DNA of 64,000 nt from positions 1 to 64,000 of the forward strand of contig NZ_NSKH01000004.1 in NCBI RefSeq assembly GCF_003144095.1, in the 5' to 3' direction. A model generated the notes under the pieces. It saw only the letters and a list, made by a program, of their open reading frames with translations, had not been told where the DNA came from and ran no database searches. The DNA is from Streptomyces sp. ICBB 8177. GTDB lineage: Bacteria > Actinomycetota > Actinomycetes > Streptomycetales > Streptomycetaceae. Made by a program: the position numbers and the translations under genes. Below are positions 33,124 to 42,556 of the stretch, piece by piece. Position 1 is the stretch's first letter, and the number at the start of each line of letters is the position of its first letter.

Positions 33124-33510
33124 ATGCGCGTGATCGCCTTCGACCACCTCGTCCTGAACGTCGCCGACATCGAGCGCTCGCTCGCCTTCTACACCGGGCC
33201 GCTGGGCCTTGAGCCGGTACGCGTACGGGAGTGGCGGGCCGGCGACGCTCCTTTCCCGTCCGTACGGGTGAGTCCTACGACCATCATCGACCTGGTGCGC
33301 ACCCCCGATCAGGCGAAGGGCTCCAACGTCGACCACATCTGTCTCGTGGTCGACCCGCTCGACTGGCAGGAGGTCGTCGACTCCGGCGTCTTCACCGTGC
33401 TGGACGGCCCCGGCGAACGCTTCGGCGCCCGGGGGACCGCGGTCTCCCTCTACGTACAGGACCCGGACGGCAACACGGTCGAACTGCGCTGGTATCCGCA
33501 GCCCGCATGA
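33124..33510 (+). CDS. VOC-family (glyoxalase/dioxygenase fold) protein
   Basis: This 128-residue protein is one VOC module: IAFDHLVLNVADIERSLAFY, GLEPVRVREWR, NVDHICLVVD, and SLYVQDPDGNTVELRWYP. The His in FDHLVL and Glu in VELRWY are the usual metal ligands. It could be a glyoxalase-like isomerase, a resistance protein or a dioxygenase. The substrate cannot be told. ATG 33124 is the only start at the domain edge. Confidence 0.85.
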   Translation: MRVIAFDHLVLNVADIERSLAFYTGPLGLEPVRVREWRAGDAPFPSVRVSPTTIIDLVRTPDQAKGSNVDHICLVVDPLDWQEVVDSGVFTVLDGPGERFGARGTAVSLYVQDPDGNTVELRWYPQPA

Positions 33511-33553
33511 CGATCGCCTCGGCTGGAGGGCTTCGCCCGGCTACCTTACGGGG

Positions 33554-33913
33554 GTGAAGCAGCGAGAGGTTCGACAGCGCGTCATCGGGGTGCTCACCCA
33601 GGGGCTGGAGTGGGTGCGGCGCGGTGCGACGGAAGGCCCGGCGACCGGCGGCGGGATGCCCTCGGAGGTCGCCGTCGTCAGTGAGATGATCAGCGAAATC
33701 CTGCCGCCACTGGACATCCCGGGTGACGCGCGTACGCAGCACGCGGTCAACCAGGCCTCACGGGATCTCGGGAGGGCCATCACGCAGATCGTCGGCGCCT
33801 TCATGGACGCCTTCGCGGAGCTGGCCCTCGAACACGACTCCGCGGACCCGGCCGTGACGGCCAACGACGTCCTGCGGCGCCTGGCGATCGAGGCGGAGAC
33901 CGATGACGGCTGA
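33554..33913 (+). CDS. Conserved hypothetical, helical
   Basis: I do not recognise this 119-residue protein. It is mostly alpha-helical, with RQRVIGVLTQGLEWVRRGAT at the N-terminus and ASRDLGRAITQIVGAFMDAF near the middle. It starts at a GTG with a weak site (ACGGGG directly before it). The 3' end overlaps the next gene by 11 bases, so both are probably one unit. Confidence 0.6.
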   Translation: MKQREVRQRVIGVLTQGLEWVRRGATEGPATGGGMPSEVAVVSEMISEILPPLDIPGDARTQHAVNQASRDLGRAITQIVGAFMDAFAELALEHDSADPAVTANDVLRRLAIEAETDDG

Positions 33914-34577
33914 CGACAGCGGCGCAGATCCGCACGCGAGGGGAACGGGGGGCGGTCAGCGGATGGGACCGGAGCGCAACAGGGTCACCCCGACCGGGGA
34001 GATCGTCGCCACCGCGTTACGTGGCGCCTGGACCGGCAACCGCGGCGTCCTGCACGAGGGCCACGAGATCGTCCGCTTCCACGCGAGCGATCTGTGGATC
34101 ACCTGTGTCCTGGAGTTCCGGGGCCGCTGGCGCGAGCAGTGGCTTCCGCACCGCTACACGCATCTGTACTTCCACGACGAGGCCGTGTCGTTCGCGGCCG
34201 GTCACCGCCCCTGCGGCGAATGCCGGCACCGGGACTACCAGGCCTACCGGCAGGCCTGGTCCGACGGGGTCGGGGACGCGTCGCCGTCGGCACGCCAGAT
34301 GAACCGGCGGCTGCACGGCGAGCGCATCGTGCGCGGCACCCATCGGCGCCGCTACCACGAAATGCCCTGGGCCGGACTGCCCGACGGCACGTTCGTGCTG
34401 ATCGACACCGAGCCCGCCCTGGTCGTCGACGGGCACCTGACGCGGTGGTCGCCCTCGGGCTACGCGGGTCACGGGGCGCTCCCCAGGGCCGGAACGGCGA
34501 CGGTCATCACGCCTCCGGCTTCGGTGGCCGTGCTGCGGGCCGGCTACCCGGTGCAGATCGACGACTCGGCGCGCTGA
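33903..34577 (+). CDS. Hypothetical protein with CxxC/His motif
   Basis: This 224-residue protein of unknown function has a central part with FRGRWREQWLPHRYTHLYFH, then AGHRPCGECRHRDYQAYRQA (about 98-117), in which CGEC and nearby His could hold a metal or disulfide. An Arg/His stretch RGTHRRRYHEMPWAGLPDGT follows. The N-terminal 20 residues are disordered-looking. The gene overlaps the preceding one by 11 bases. Confidence 0.65.
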   Translation: MTADDSGADPHARGTGGGQRMGPERNRVTPTGEIVATALRGAWTGNRGVLHEGHEIVRFHASDLWITCVLEFRGRWREQWLPHRYTHLYFHDEAVSFAAGHRPCGECRHRDYQAYRQAWSDGVGDASPSARQMNRRLHGERIVRGTHRRRYHEMPWAGLPDGTFVLIDTEPALVVDGHLTRWSPSGYAGHGALPRAGTATVITPPASVAVLRAGYPVQIDDSAR

Positions 34578-34656
34578 ACGAGAGGATGACGGCGGATGTG
34601 CGTGGATCTACCATGTCCACGGCCCAGTGGGCCTTCGCCGTCACGGAGGCGCATGG

Positions 34657-35625
34657 ATGGAGCTGGAAATACGGCATCTGCGCACGCTGTGCGCGATCGC
34701 CGACTCGGGGAGCGTCGGCCGGGCCGCCATGACGCTCGGCTACTCGCAGCAGGCGCTGAGCGGGCAACTCCAGCGCATCGAAGGGTACTTCGGGGAGCCG
34801 TTGTTCGAGCGCGGCCCCTCAGGCGTCGAGCCCACGCGCTACGGCCTGGAGGTCGTGGCGCGTGCCCGCGAGATCGTGGCGGGCGTCGACGCGATCCCGC
34901 GGCGGCCGCCGGCGCAGGACGTCGTCGCACGCAAGGCGTTGCGTCTCGCCTGCACCAACTCCCCCGTCCTGCCCGGCATGCTGGCCCGTGCGCGCGCCCG
35001 CCTGCCGGAGCGCGCGCTCAACGTCAGCAGCGTCTACGCCTCGTCCCAGATGGTCGAGTTGCTGGAGACCGGGGCGCTCGACGCGGCGATCGGCGTCGAC
35101 TACCCGGGCCAGGACCTGAGGCACTCCGGCGCGCTGGCTCACCGGGTCGTCGCCACCGAGCCGTCGTTCCTCGCCCTCTCCGCCGGACACCGGCTGCGCC
35201 ACCGGGTCGAGGTGCGGCTGTCGCAGCTCGCCGACGACGAGTGGTTCCTCACCCCGGACGACGGCGCGGGCTGGCCCGGAGTGTTCTACGCGGCGTGCGC
35301 GGCGGACGGCTTCGCACCGGCCGTCGTGCACGAGTTCCTCGGGGACCAGACGCAGTTGCAGCGCATGGTCGCCGACGGACACGGGGTCTCGGTGGTGCAG
35401 GCGACGATCCGGCCGATGCCCGGTGTCCTCGTCAAGCCGTTGGCCGGTACGCCGCTGTGGTGCCGCTACCTGCTGGCGTGGCGCCGGGACTCGCTGTCCG
35501 CCGACGACGTCGAGGCACTGTACGCGGCGGCCACCGCGGCGTACCGCGACCTGATCTCGCGATCGCCGCACTACCAGGCCTGGGCCACTCGGGGCGGCGT
35601 CACCTCGTCCCCTGGCGCGAGCTGA
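34657..35625 (+). CDS. LysR-family transcriptional regulator
   Basis: This 322-residue regulator has the DNA-binding region ELEIRHLRTLCAIADSGSVG and YSQQALSGQLQRIEGYFGEP, then an effector domain with LRLACTNSPVLPGMLARARA. ATG 34657 has GGAGG seven bases upstream; an ATG four bases earlier is out of frame. No divergent neighbour reveals its target. The collagenase gene lies 185 bases downstream on the same strand. Confidence 0.88.
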   Translation: MELEIRHLRTLCAIADSGSVGRAAMTLGYSQQALSGQLQRIEGYFGEPLFERGPSGVEPTRYGLEVVARAREIVAGVDAIPRRPPAQDVVARKALRLACTNSPVLPGMLARARARLPERALNVSSVYASSQMVELLETGALDAAIGVDYPGQDLRHSGALAHRVVATEPSFLALSAGHRLRHRVEVRLSQLADDEWFLTPDDGAGWPGVFYAACAADGFAPAVVHEFLGDQTQLQRMVADGHGVSVVQATIRPMPGVLVKPLAGTPLWCRYLLAWRRDSLSADDVEALYAAATAAYRDLISRSPHYQAWATRGGVTSSPGAS

Positions 35626-35810
35626 GCGCGCCTCCTCCCGCCGAAGGCGGTCGCCCGAACCGCCGCCACACGCGGGCGTGTTGTGGCCGCAGCGGTCGAA
35701 GTGCTGTGCCCGCGGCCGTTGTCGGTGTGATCGGGTGGTGACAGCGTGCGTGGTGCGTCACGCATCCCACCCCCACCGTCTGCGTGACGTTCATGTCCCG
35801 AAAGGACGCC

Positions 35811-38093
35811 ATGAGACGCACACGACCCGTCCGACATCTCAGAGAGCTGGCCCTCGGCCTGGTGACCGTCGCGACGGTCATCGGGCTCGCCGCCGGTCCC
35901 TCGCTCGCCGACGCCACTCCAGCACTCGCCGCCCCGGCGCACGCCGCCGCGCACGCCCCGCACGGCCCGGCCTCGTCCGTGCCCGCGCCCACCGGTGTCT
36001 CGCCCGCCGGCACCGTCACGGACGCCGTCCAGCACGGCCGCCGTTCGGTCGCCCAGCTTCCGCCGCCGCGTCCCACACCGGCGCAACAGCACCAGCACCC
36101 CGCCATGCCACCGCGGCCCAAGGGGACCGCGGCGCAGTCCTGCACCCCGTCCGACTTCAGCAGCCGCAGCGGAACCGGCCTGGCCTCCTACGTCGAGGCC
36201 TCGACCACCGACTGCGTCAACACGCTCTTCTCGCTCACCGGCGCCGACGCCCACGGTGTGTTCCAGGAGTCGCAGATGACGGCGGTCGCGCAGGCCTTCC
36301 AGGGCCTCGCGAGCCGGTACGCCGGTGACGACTCGGCCGGCATCTGGCAGCTGGTGCTCTACCTGCGCGCCGGCTACTACGTCCAGTACAACGACTCCGG
36401 CGACGTCGGCGCGTACGACGCCGCGCTCGCCTCGGCGGTCGTCAGCGGCCTCAACGCCTTCTTCGCCGGCTCCCGTTCCCACGACGTGACCGACGCCAAC
36501 GGGCAGGTGCTCGGCGACGTCGTCCTCCTCACCGACAGCGCGGGGGTCCAGCAGGACTACCTGGCCGACTACGAGTGGATCCTCGACGACTACACGAGTT
36601 CCTGGGACGCCTCCTCGGCCATGGACGCCGTCGTCTACGACGTCTACACCCCGCTGTGGCGAGGCCAGTACAACCCCGCGTTCGTGACGGCCGTCACCGA
36701 CGACCCGACCGCCATCGACACGCTCGACCACTTCGCGCTCGACCACACCGGCCTGCTCGGTGGCTCCAACACCTTCATGGACGCCGACGCCGGCCAGGAC
36801 CTCGCCGCCTACGTGCAGTTCCCCGCCCTCCAGGCGACCGTCAGGCCGCTGATGCTGGCCCTGCTGCAGGCGTCGAGGATCAGCGGTCCGACCGCCGCGC
36901 TGTGGGTCGCCGTCGCCGAGCAGGGCCAGACCTTCGACGCGGCCGACTGCTCCTACTACGGCACCTGCGACCTGGTCTCCCAGCTCATCAAGGCCGCGCT
37001 GCCGGTCAGTCACCCCTGCAATGCGGCCATCACCGTCACCGCCGAGGCGCTCGACGCCGACCAGCTGGCGGCCGTGTGCTCCAGCCTGACCGCCCAGGTG
37101 CCCTGGTTCCAGCATCTCGTCGGCGCCTCCGCCCCGATCGCCGGGCAGCACATCACCGGCGAGAACGTGGTCGTCTTCTCCAGCCAGCTCGACTACCAGA
37201 TCTACGCGGAGGCGATCTACGGAGTCGACACCGACAACGGCGGCATCACGGTCACCGGCGATCCCACCCAGCCCGGCAACTCCTCGTACTCCGTGATGTA
37301 CCAGGCCCCGTACGCGACCGACTTCACCGCGGACATCTGGAACCTCAACCACGAGTTCACGCACTACCTCGACGCCGTGTACGACACCAAGGGCGACTTC
37401 GGCGCGGAGACCGCCGTGCCCGACGTGTGGTGGATCGAGGGCATCGCCGAGTACACCTCCTACACCTACCGCGGGGTGCCGGACACCGAGGCGCTCACCG
37501 ACGCGCCGCAGCACACGTACACCCTCAGCACCCTGCTGCAGAACACCTACGCCAACAGCGACGAGACCCGCACCTACCCGTGGGGCTACCTGGCGGTGCG
37601 CTACATGATCGAGCGTCACCCCGGCGACGTGCGAACGGTCCTGGCCGACTTCAGGCAGGGCGACTACACCGGCGCGTACGACTACTGGACCGACACCGTC
37701 GGCACGTCCTACGACGCCGACTTCACCAGCTGGCTGGACACCCTCGCAGGCGGTTCCGGCGGGAGCGCGTGCACCGGCTCGAACCCGCAGGAGATGGGCG
37801 AGAACTGCTCGCGCGCCGACCAGTCGGAGCCGGCCGGCGGCCTGGACTACCTGTGGGTCTACCTGCCCGCCGGCACCACGACGCTGACGGTGAGCACGAG
37901 CGGCGGCACCGGGAACGCGTACCTCTACTACGACCCCGACACGTGGGCGACCGGCCGGACCCACACCGCATCCTCCACCCGGTCCGGGACCGTCCAGTCC
38001 CTCACCGTCAGGAACACCACCGCCGGATACCGGTACATCAGTCTCTACGGCAAGACCGCCTTCAGTGGCGTGAGCGTCACGACGCGGTACTGA
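35811..38093 (+). CDS. Secreted M9-family collagenase
   Basis: This 760-residue extracellular metalloprotease has a signal peptide at the start (LALGLVTVATVIGLAAGPSL). A Pro-rich segment follows to about residue 105, an activator-like helical domain runs to about 380, and the catalytic domain has HEFTHYLD (about 514-521, zinc His-Glu-His) and WWIEGIAEYTSY (third ligand Glu). A C-terminal PPC domain spans about 655-760 (LDYLWVYLPAGTTTLTVST, FSGVSVTTRY). It cleaves collagen or similar protein. ATG 35811 follows AAAGGA. The gene ends in a strong terminator. Confidence 0.92.
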   Translation: MRRTRPVRHLRELALGLVTVATVIGLAAGPSLADATPALAAPAHAAAHAPHGPASSVPAPTGVSPAGTVTDAVQHGRRSVAQLPPPRPTPAQQHQHPAMPPRPKGTAAQSCTPSDFSSRSGTGLASYVEASTTDCVNTLFSLTGADAHGVFQESQMTAVAQAFQGLASRYAGDDSAGIWQLVLYLRAGYYVQYNDSGDVGAYDAALASAVVSGLNAFFAGSRSHDVTDANGQVLGDVVLLTDSAGVQQDYLADYEWILDDYTSSWDASSAMDAVVYDVYTPLWRGQYNPAFVTAVTDDPTAIDTLDHFALDHTGLLGGSNTFMDADAGQDLAAYVQFPALQATVRPLMLALLQASRISGPTAALWVAVAEQGQTFDAADCSYYGTCDLVSQLIKAALPVSHPCNAAITVTAEALDADQLAAVCSSLTAQVPWFQHLVGASAPIAGQHITGENVVVFSSQLDYQIYAEAIYGVDTDNGGITVTGDPTQPGNSSYSVMYQAPYATDFTADIWNLNHEFTHYLDAVYDTKGDFGAETAVPDVWWIEGIAEYTSYTYRGVPDTEALTDAPQHTYTLSTLLQNTYANSDETRTYPWGYLAVRYMIERHPGDVRTVLADFRQGDYTGAYDYWTDTVGTSYDADFTSWLDTLAGGSGGSACTGSNPQEMGENCSRADQSEPAGGLDYLWVYLPAGTTTLTVSTSGGTGNAYLYYDPDTWATGRTHTASSTRSGTVQSLTVRNTTAGYRYISLYGKTAFSGVSVTTRY

Positions 38094-38098
38094 CCGCG

Positions 38099-38142
38099 GG
38101 CCCGGGCCACGCCGCGGTACGACTCGCCGCGTGGCCCGGGCC
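38099..38142 (+). terminator. Intrinsic-type terminator after the collagenase gene
   Basis: GGCCCGGGCCACGC (38099-38112) pairs perfectly with GCGTGGCCCGGGCC (38129-38142) around a 16-base loop, directly after the stop codon. There is no T-run, which is usual for high-GC actinobacterial terminators. Confidence 0.7.
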
Positions 38143-38204
38143 GTCCGGGAGCCCGCACCGTCCGCGGTGCCGGAAGCCGAACGACCAGGGAGAAAGGCCA
38201 CCAC

Positions 38205-39686
38205 GTGAACCCTTCCCACGAAGGCGCCGTCCGCGTTCCGGATCCGGCGGCGTACGCCACCGGCAGCCACGACCTCCCGGTCTCGTCGGCGTTGTCCGCG
38301 TTCATGGGTACCGGGTGGGAGCCGAGCCCGCTCCCAAACACCGGCGCGCTCGCGGTGAGCGCCTGGACGGCAACCCGCCGCGCGCTGCTGGCCGAGCGCT
38401 TCCCCGGCGAACGGATCGTGATCCCCGCCGGACGGGAGAAGATCAGGTCCAACGACATGCCGTACGACTTCCGCCCCCACACCGCCTACACGTACCTGAC
38501 CGGCGACCGGACACCGGAGGGTGTGCTCGTGATGGAGCCGGACGGAGCCGCGACACTCTGTCTGCGGCCGCGTTCGGCGCGGGACGGCGAGGCCTTCCGG
38601 GACCGTGTCCACGGCGAGTTCTGGGTAGGGCGGCGTCCCGCTCTCAGCGAGGCCGAACAGATGCTGCGGATGCCGGTCGCCGACCTCCGCCTGCTGCCGG
38701 GCCTGCTGGACGGCCCACCGGTCCCCACGCGCGTGCTGCGTGGCGTGGACGCCGCGGTGGACGAGTTGCTGCCGGGGCCACGGGGACCACGGGGACCACG
38801 GGACACCGAACTGCTTGCCGCGCTCTCGGAGTTGCGGTTGCGCAAGAGTCCGTGGGAGGTGGACGAGCTGCGGACGGCCGTGGACGTCACCGTGCGCGGC
38901 TTCGAGGACGTGGCCAGGTCCCTGGCAAAGGCGGCGCGGCACCCGCGCGGCGAGCGCTGGGTGGAGGGCGTCTTCGGTCACCGGGCCCGCCTGGAGGGCA
39001 ACGGCGTCGGCTACGGGACGATCGCTGCGGCCGGCGAGCACGCGTGCACGCTGCACTGGACCCGCAACGACGGCCCTGTCAGGCCCGGCGAACTCCTGCT
39101 GCTGGACGCGGGGGCCGAGACCGACACCCTCTACACCGCCGACATCACCAGGACCCTGCCGATCTCGGGCACGTTCACGCCGCTGCAACGCGATCTGTAC
39201 GAGCTGGAGTTCGCCGCGCAGGACGCGGGCATCGCCGCGCTGAGGCCGGGAGCCAGGTTCCGCGACTTCCACCTGGCGGCGATGCGCGTGATCGTCGGCG
39301 GCCTGATCGACATGGGCATCGTGACGACGGGCCTGGACGAGGCGCTGGACCCGCGCGACGAGAGGTACCGCAGGTACACGCTGTGCGCCAGCGGCCACAT
39401 GCTCGGCATGGACGTGCACGACTGCGCCCAGGCCCGTGCCGGAGCGTATCTGGACGCGACTCTCGAAGCCGGGCACGTGCTCACCGTGGAACCGGGCGTC
39501 TACTTCCAGCCGGACGACCTGACGGTCCCCCGTGAACTGCGCGGCATCGGCATCAGGATCGAGGACGACCTGGTGATCACCCCCTCCGGCGCCGAACTGC
39601 TCTCGGCCGCGCTGCCACGCTCCCCCGGCGACGTCGAGGCCTGGCTCGGCGGTCTGATGGACGGGACCACGCCTCCGATCCGGTGA
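38205..39686 (+). CDS. Xaa-Pro aminopeptidase (M24B, AMPP type)
   Basis: This 493-residue enzyme removes an N-terminal residue preceding proline. The N-terminal domain (to about 190) is of the creatinase type. The pita-bread domain carries metal ligands LLLDAGAETDTLYTADITRT (Asp, Asp), SGHMLGMDVHD (His), TVEPGVYFQPDDL (Glu) and GIRIEDDLVITPSG (Glu). The insert PGPRGPRGPRD is a small repeat. GTG 38205 follows AGAAAGG. No signal peptide is evident, so it is likely cytoplasmic and could finish the breakdown of proline-rich peptides. Confidence 0.92.
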   Translation: MNPSHEGAVRVPDPAAYATGSHDLPVSSALSAFMGTGWEPSPLPNTGALAVSAWTATRRALLAERFPGERIVIPAGREKIRSNDMPYDFRPHTAYTYLTGDRTPEGVLVMEPDGAATLCLRPRSARDGEAFRDRVHGEFWVGRRPALSEAEQMLRMPVADLRLLPGLLDGPPVPTRVLRGVDAAVDELLPGPRGPRGPRDTELLAALSELRLRKSPWEVDELRTAVDVTVRGFEDVARSLAKAARHPRGERWVEGVFGHRARLEGNGVGYGTIAAAGEHACTLHWTRNDGPVRPGELLLLDAGAETDTLYTADITRTLPISGTFTPLQRDLYELEFAAQDAGIAALRPGARFRDFHLAAMRVIVGGLIDMGIVTTGLDEALDPRDERYRRYTLCASGHMLGMDVHDCAQARAGAYLDATLEAGHVLTVEPGVYFQPDDLTVPRELRGIGIRIEDDLVITPSGAELLSAALPRSPGDVEAWLGGLMDGTTPPIR

Positions 39687-39798
39687 AAGGTGGGCGTCGC
39701 GGGAACCCCCGGTGCCGAACCCCGCGTCGTACGGGCGAGGGGGGACGGCGACCGGCCTGGCGTGCCGTCGCCGTCGCCGTTCGGGAGGGGGCTGGGAC

Positions 39799-41796
39799 GT
39801 GGAAGGCACGTTTTCGCAGGAGTCCGCGGGGAGTCGGGCGCTCGGGCGCGGTCGTGGGGCGGCGGTCCGGGCCGCCTGCGCGGCCACGTTGGCGGCCGGC
39901 TCGGTGCTGGGGATGCCCGGCAGCGCGCACGCGGCGCCGACCACCGTCCTGCCGGAGTCGGTCTCCCCCGCGGTGCTCACCGCCTCCCGCATCGGAGTCG
40001 TGCCCGCGTCGCAGCAGCTGACCGTGCAGGTGTGGCTGGCGCCGGACATGGCGGGTGCCGCCGCCTTCGCCGACGCGGTCGCCACCCCTGGCACTGCCGA
40101 GTTCCGCCACTACCTCGGCCCGGACGCCTACACCGCGAGGTTCGGGCCCTCCGCCGCGCGCGCCGCCGCGGTGACGCGGTGGCTGGAGTCCAGCGGGCTG
40201 ACGCAGGTGCACGCCGACAGCGGTCGCGACTACGTCGCGGCGACCGGACCGGTGGCGAAGGTGCAGTCCGTTTTCCGGGTGCGGATCGGCCAGTACCGGG
40301 TCACGGGCCCGAACGGGAAGGCGACCATGGCGCGGTCCAACGACCGCGCGGTGTCCGTCCCGTCCTCGCTCGCCTCCGACGTGCTGGGCGTGACCGGGCT
40401 GAGCGACCTGCCGCCTGCCGTGCCCCGCGCCGCCGCTCCGGTGGCGTCCGGCCCACGTCGGTCGAAGACGTCGAAGGCGCCGACGTGCTCCGCGTACTGG
40501 GGGCAGCACGTCCAGACGTTCCACCCGGCCTACCAGGGACTGACCAGGGCGGCACTGCCGGTCTGCGGCTACTCCGCCGACCAGATGCGCGTGGCCTACG
40601 GCGCGACGTCGAAGGACACCGGCAAGGGCCAGACCGTCGCCCTGACCGAGGACGAGGCGCCGACCGCGATGTTCCAGACCCTCACGGACTTCGCGAAGGC
40701 CAATCACCTTCCGGCGCCGAAGCCCTCGCAGTTCAAGCAGGTGCGGTCGGGCACGGCCTGCGCAGCGGCGTCGGCCGCGTCCGCCTCGCGCCGCGCGGCG
40801 CAGTCGCCGGCCGTCGACGACGAGGCGGAGATGGACTCGGAGGCGGTCTACGCGATGGCCCCCGACGCCGACCAGGTGATGGTGGTCGGGCAGGGCTGCG
40901 ACGAGGACCAGGCGCTGCTGAACGCCTCCCTCGCCGTGCTGAACGGGAACGGCGGCCGCCCCGGCGCGTCCATCGTGTCCAACTCGTGGCAGATCCCGCT
41001 GGGCGACGTCCCGGCCGGGACGGTGCACGCGATGGACGTGCGGGCCGCCGCCGAGGGCGTCGGCATGTACTTCGCCTCCGGTGACACACCCGGTCTGACG
41101 GTGACCGGCTCCGACCCGTACGCGGTGGCCGTCGGCGGTACCAGCCTCGGTATCGGGAAGTCGGGCAACCGGGTGTTCGAGACGGGGTGGTCCGACGACT
41201 ACGGCGCGCTGGAGAGCGGCAAGTGGAGTGACGCGGGCGTCAGCGGAGGCGGCGGGGGCACCAGCGCCGTCTACGGTCAGCCCTCCTACCAGAAGGGCGT
41301 CGTGCCCGCGTCGATGTCCCGGGTGAAGGTCGGCAACCGTGTCGTCTCCGGGCGCACGGTGCCCGACATCGCCGCGGACGGCGACCCCGACACCGGAATG
41401 CTGACCGGCTACACCGAGTCCACGAGCAACGGGAAGCCGGGCCCGTACCGGACCATGCCGAACGCGGGGACCAGTCTGGCGACCCCGCTGATCGCCGGTC
41501 TCGTCGCCGACGCCCAGCAGGGCCGCACGACCCCCTTCGGGTTCATCGACCCGCTGCTCTACCGCCTGTCCGGGACCTCCGCGTTGCACGACGCCCTGCC
41601 GGCCACCGCCTCGACGCCGCAAGAGGACCGCGGCGCCTACCTCACGGGCGACGGGTCCGTGGGACTCGACGTGTTCGACTCGCAGGAACGTGCCTACACC
41701 GGGCAGGTGACCGCCAAGGGCTACGACACGATGACCGGCGTCGGCACGCCGAACGGCGCCGCGTTCCTCGCGGGGCTACGCGCCGGCGACCGCTGA
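39799..41796 (+). CDS. Secreted S53 peptidase with pro-kumamolisin domain
   Basis: This 665-residue precursor has a signal peptide (ACAATLAAGSVLGMPGSAHA), then an activation pro-domain (about 45-195) with TPGTAEFRHYLGPDAYTARF. The catalytic domain has Glu/Asp in EAEMDSEAVYAMAPDADQVM and Ser in NAGTSLATPLIAGLVADAQQ, ending GVGTPNGAAFLAGL. GTG 39799 is chosen because GGGAGGGGG precedes it; ATG-like starts at 39712 have none. It acts outside the cell at acidic pH and autoprocesses. It follows the aminopeptidase gene on the same strand. Confidence 0.9.
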   Translation: MEGTFSQESAGSRALGRGRGAAVRAACAATLAAGSVLGMPGSAHAAPTTVLPESVSPAVLTASRIGVVPASQQLTVQVWLAPDMAGAAAFADAVATPGTAEFRHYLGPDAYTARFGPSAARAAAVTRWLESSGLTQVHADSGRDYVAATGPVAKVQSVFRVRIGQYRVTGPNGKATMARSNDRAVSVPSSLASDVLGVTGLSDLPPAVPRAAAPVASGPRRSKTSKAPTCSAYWGQHVQTFHPAYQGLTRAALPVCGYSADQMRVAYGATSKDTGKGQTVALTEDEAPTAMFQTLTDFAKANHLPAPKPSQFKQVRSGTACAAASAASASRRAAQSPAVDDEAEMDSEAVYAMAPDADQVMVVGQGCDEDQALLNASLAVLNGNGGRPGASIVSNSWQIPLGDVPAGTVHAMDVRAAAEGVGMYFASGDTPGLTVTGSDPYAVAVGGTSLGIGKSGNRVFETGWSDDYGALESGKWSDAGVSGGGGGTSAVYGQPSYQKGVVPASMSRVKVGNRVVSGRTVPDIAADGDPDTGMLTGYTESTSNGKPGPYRTMPNAGTSLATPLIAGLVADAQQGRTTPFGFIDPLLYRLSGTSALHDALPATASTPQEDRGAYLTGDGSVGLDVFDSQERAYTGQVTAKGYDTMTGVGTPNGAAFLAGLRAGDR

Positions 41797-41828
41797 CGGG
41801 CCGCGTCGCGGCGCCGCCCCGAGGGGCG

Positions 41829-42317
41829 TCAGTTCGGCAGGACCGCCTCGATCGCCGCGGTGACCTCGGGCGCGTCGGGCTCGGTCTGGGGCGCGAAGCG
41901 CGCGGCGACGGTGCCGTCGGGTGAGATGAGGAACTTCTCGAAGTTCCAGCGGATGTCACCGGTGTAGCCCTCGGCGTCGGCGGTACCGACGAGCCCGGCG
42001 TAGAGCGGGTGTTGGCCGTCGCCGAGCACATCGGTCTTCTGCGTCATCGGGAAGGTGGTGCCGTAGGTGGCGGAGCAGAAGGTGGCGATCTCCTCGGGAG
42101 TGCCGGGCTCCTGGCCCATGAACTGATTGCACGGCACGCCCAGGACGGTGAACCCGCGCTTCCCGTAATGCTGTTGCAGCTTCTCCAGCGCCGCGTACTG
42201 CGGGGTCAGACCGCACCGGGAGGCGACGTTGACGATGAGGACGGCGGTGCCCCGGTACTGGCCGAGGTCGGCGGAGCCGCCGGTGAGGGCGTCGATCTCG
42301 GTGTCGAAGACGGACAT
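41829..42317 (-). CDS. Glutathione peroxidase, cysteine type
   Basis: This 162-residue thiol peroxidase has the peroxidatic Cys in NVASRCGLTPQYAALEKLQQ (about 34-53), Gln in VPCNQFMGQEPG (about 71-82) and Trp in IRWNFEKFLISPDG. It carries Cys rather than Sec. In bacteria such enzymes usually take electrons from thioredoxin. ATG 42317 follows AAGGAG. It is divergent from the MarR gene and could answer the same stress, but nothing in the sequence proves that. Confidence 0.93.
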   Translation of the reverse strand: MSVFDTEIDALTGGSADLGQYRGTAVLIVNVASRCGLTPQYAALEKLQQHYGKRGFTVLGVPCNQFMGQEPGTPEEIATFCSATYGTTFPMTQKTDVLGDGQHPLYAGLVGTADAEGYTGDIRWNFEKFLISPDGTVAARFAPQTEPDAPEVTAAIEAVLPN

Positions 42318-42521
42318 GTCACTCCTTGGGTGCGAGGTGCCGTTCGCGCGGGCGGGCCGAGTACGTCAGGCGAGAGCGTATCCGGGCGCCCCGGCCCCTC
42401 TCCCGTGCGACCCCGTCAGGGCTGCCCCGGCCTCGCCGGCGCTCGGTGCGCGGCAACCTGGCCGCGTCGGAGAGTCGTTCCCCTTCAGGCCGTCGCCGAT
42501 CCACCGTTCCCATCTGTTGCC

Positions 42522-42549
42522 TTGACAACAGTTGTCGCGACATTAATAT
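42522..42549 (+). promoter_or_regulatory. Promoter and operator of the MarR/SRPBCC operon
   Basis: TTGACA (42522-42527) and TAATAT (42544-42549) are separated by 16 bases, one of the clearest -35/-10 pairs in the window. The perfect inverted repeat GACAACAGTTGTC (42524-42536) overlaps the -35 box and is the likely MarR operator. Transcription would start at about 42556, at the GTG start codon itself, so the mRNA is probably leaderless. Confidence 0.7.
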
Positions 42550-42556
42550 AGGAAGA

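Noticed and set aside
35646-35664. GGCGGT/ACCGCC hairpin after the second LysR gene
   Set aside because: A six-base stem is too common at this GC content to call a terminator.
35571-40094. 1,507-codon open frame on the minus strand
   Set aside because: It is antisense to the LysR, collagenase and aminopeptidase genes, all of which have clear domain motifs. It reads as low-complexity Gly/Val/Arg typical of a shadow frame in high-GC DNA.
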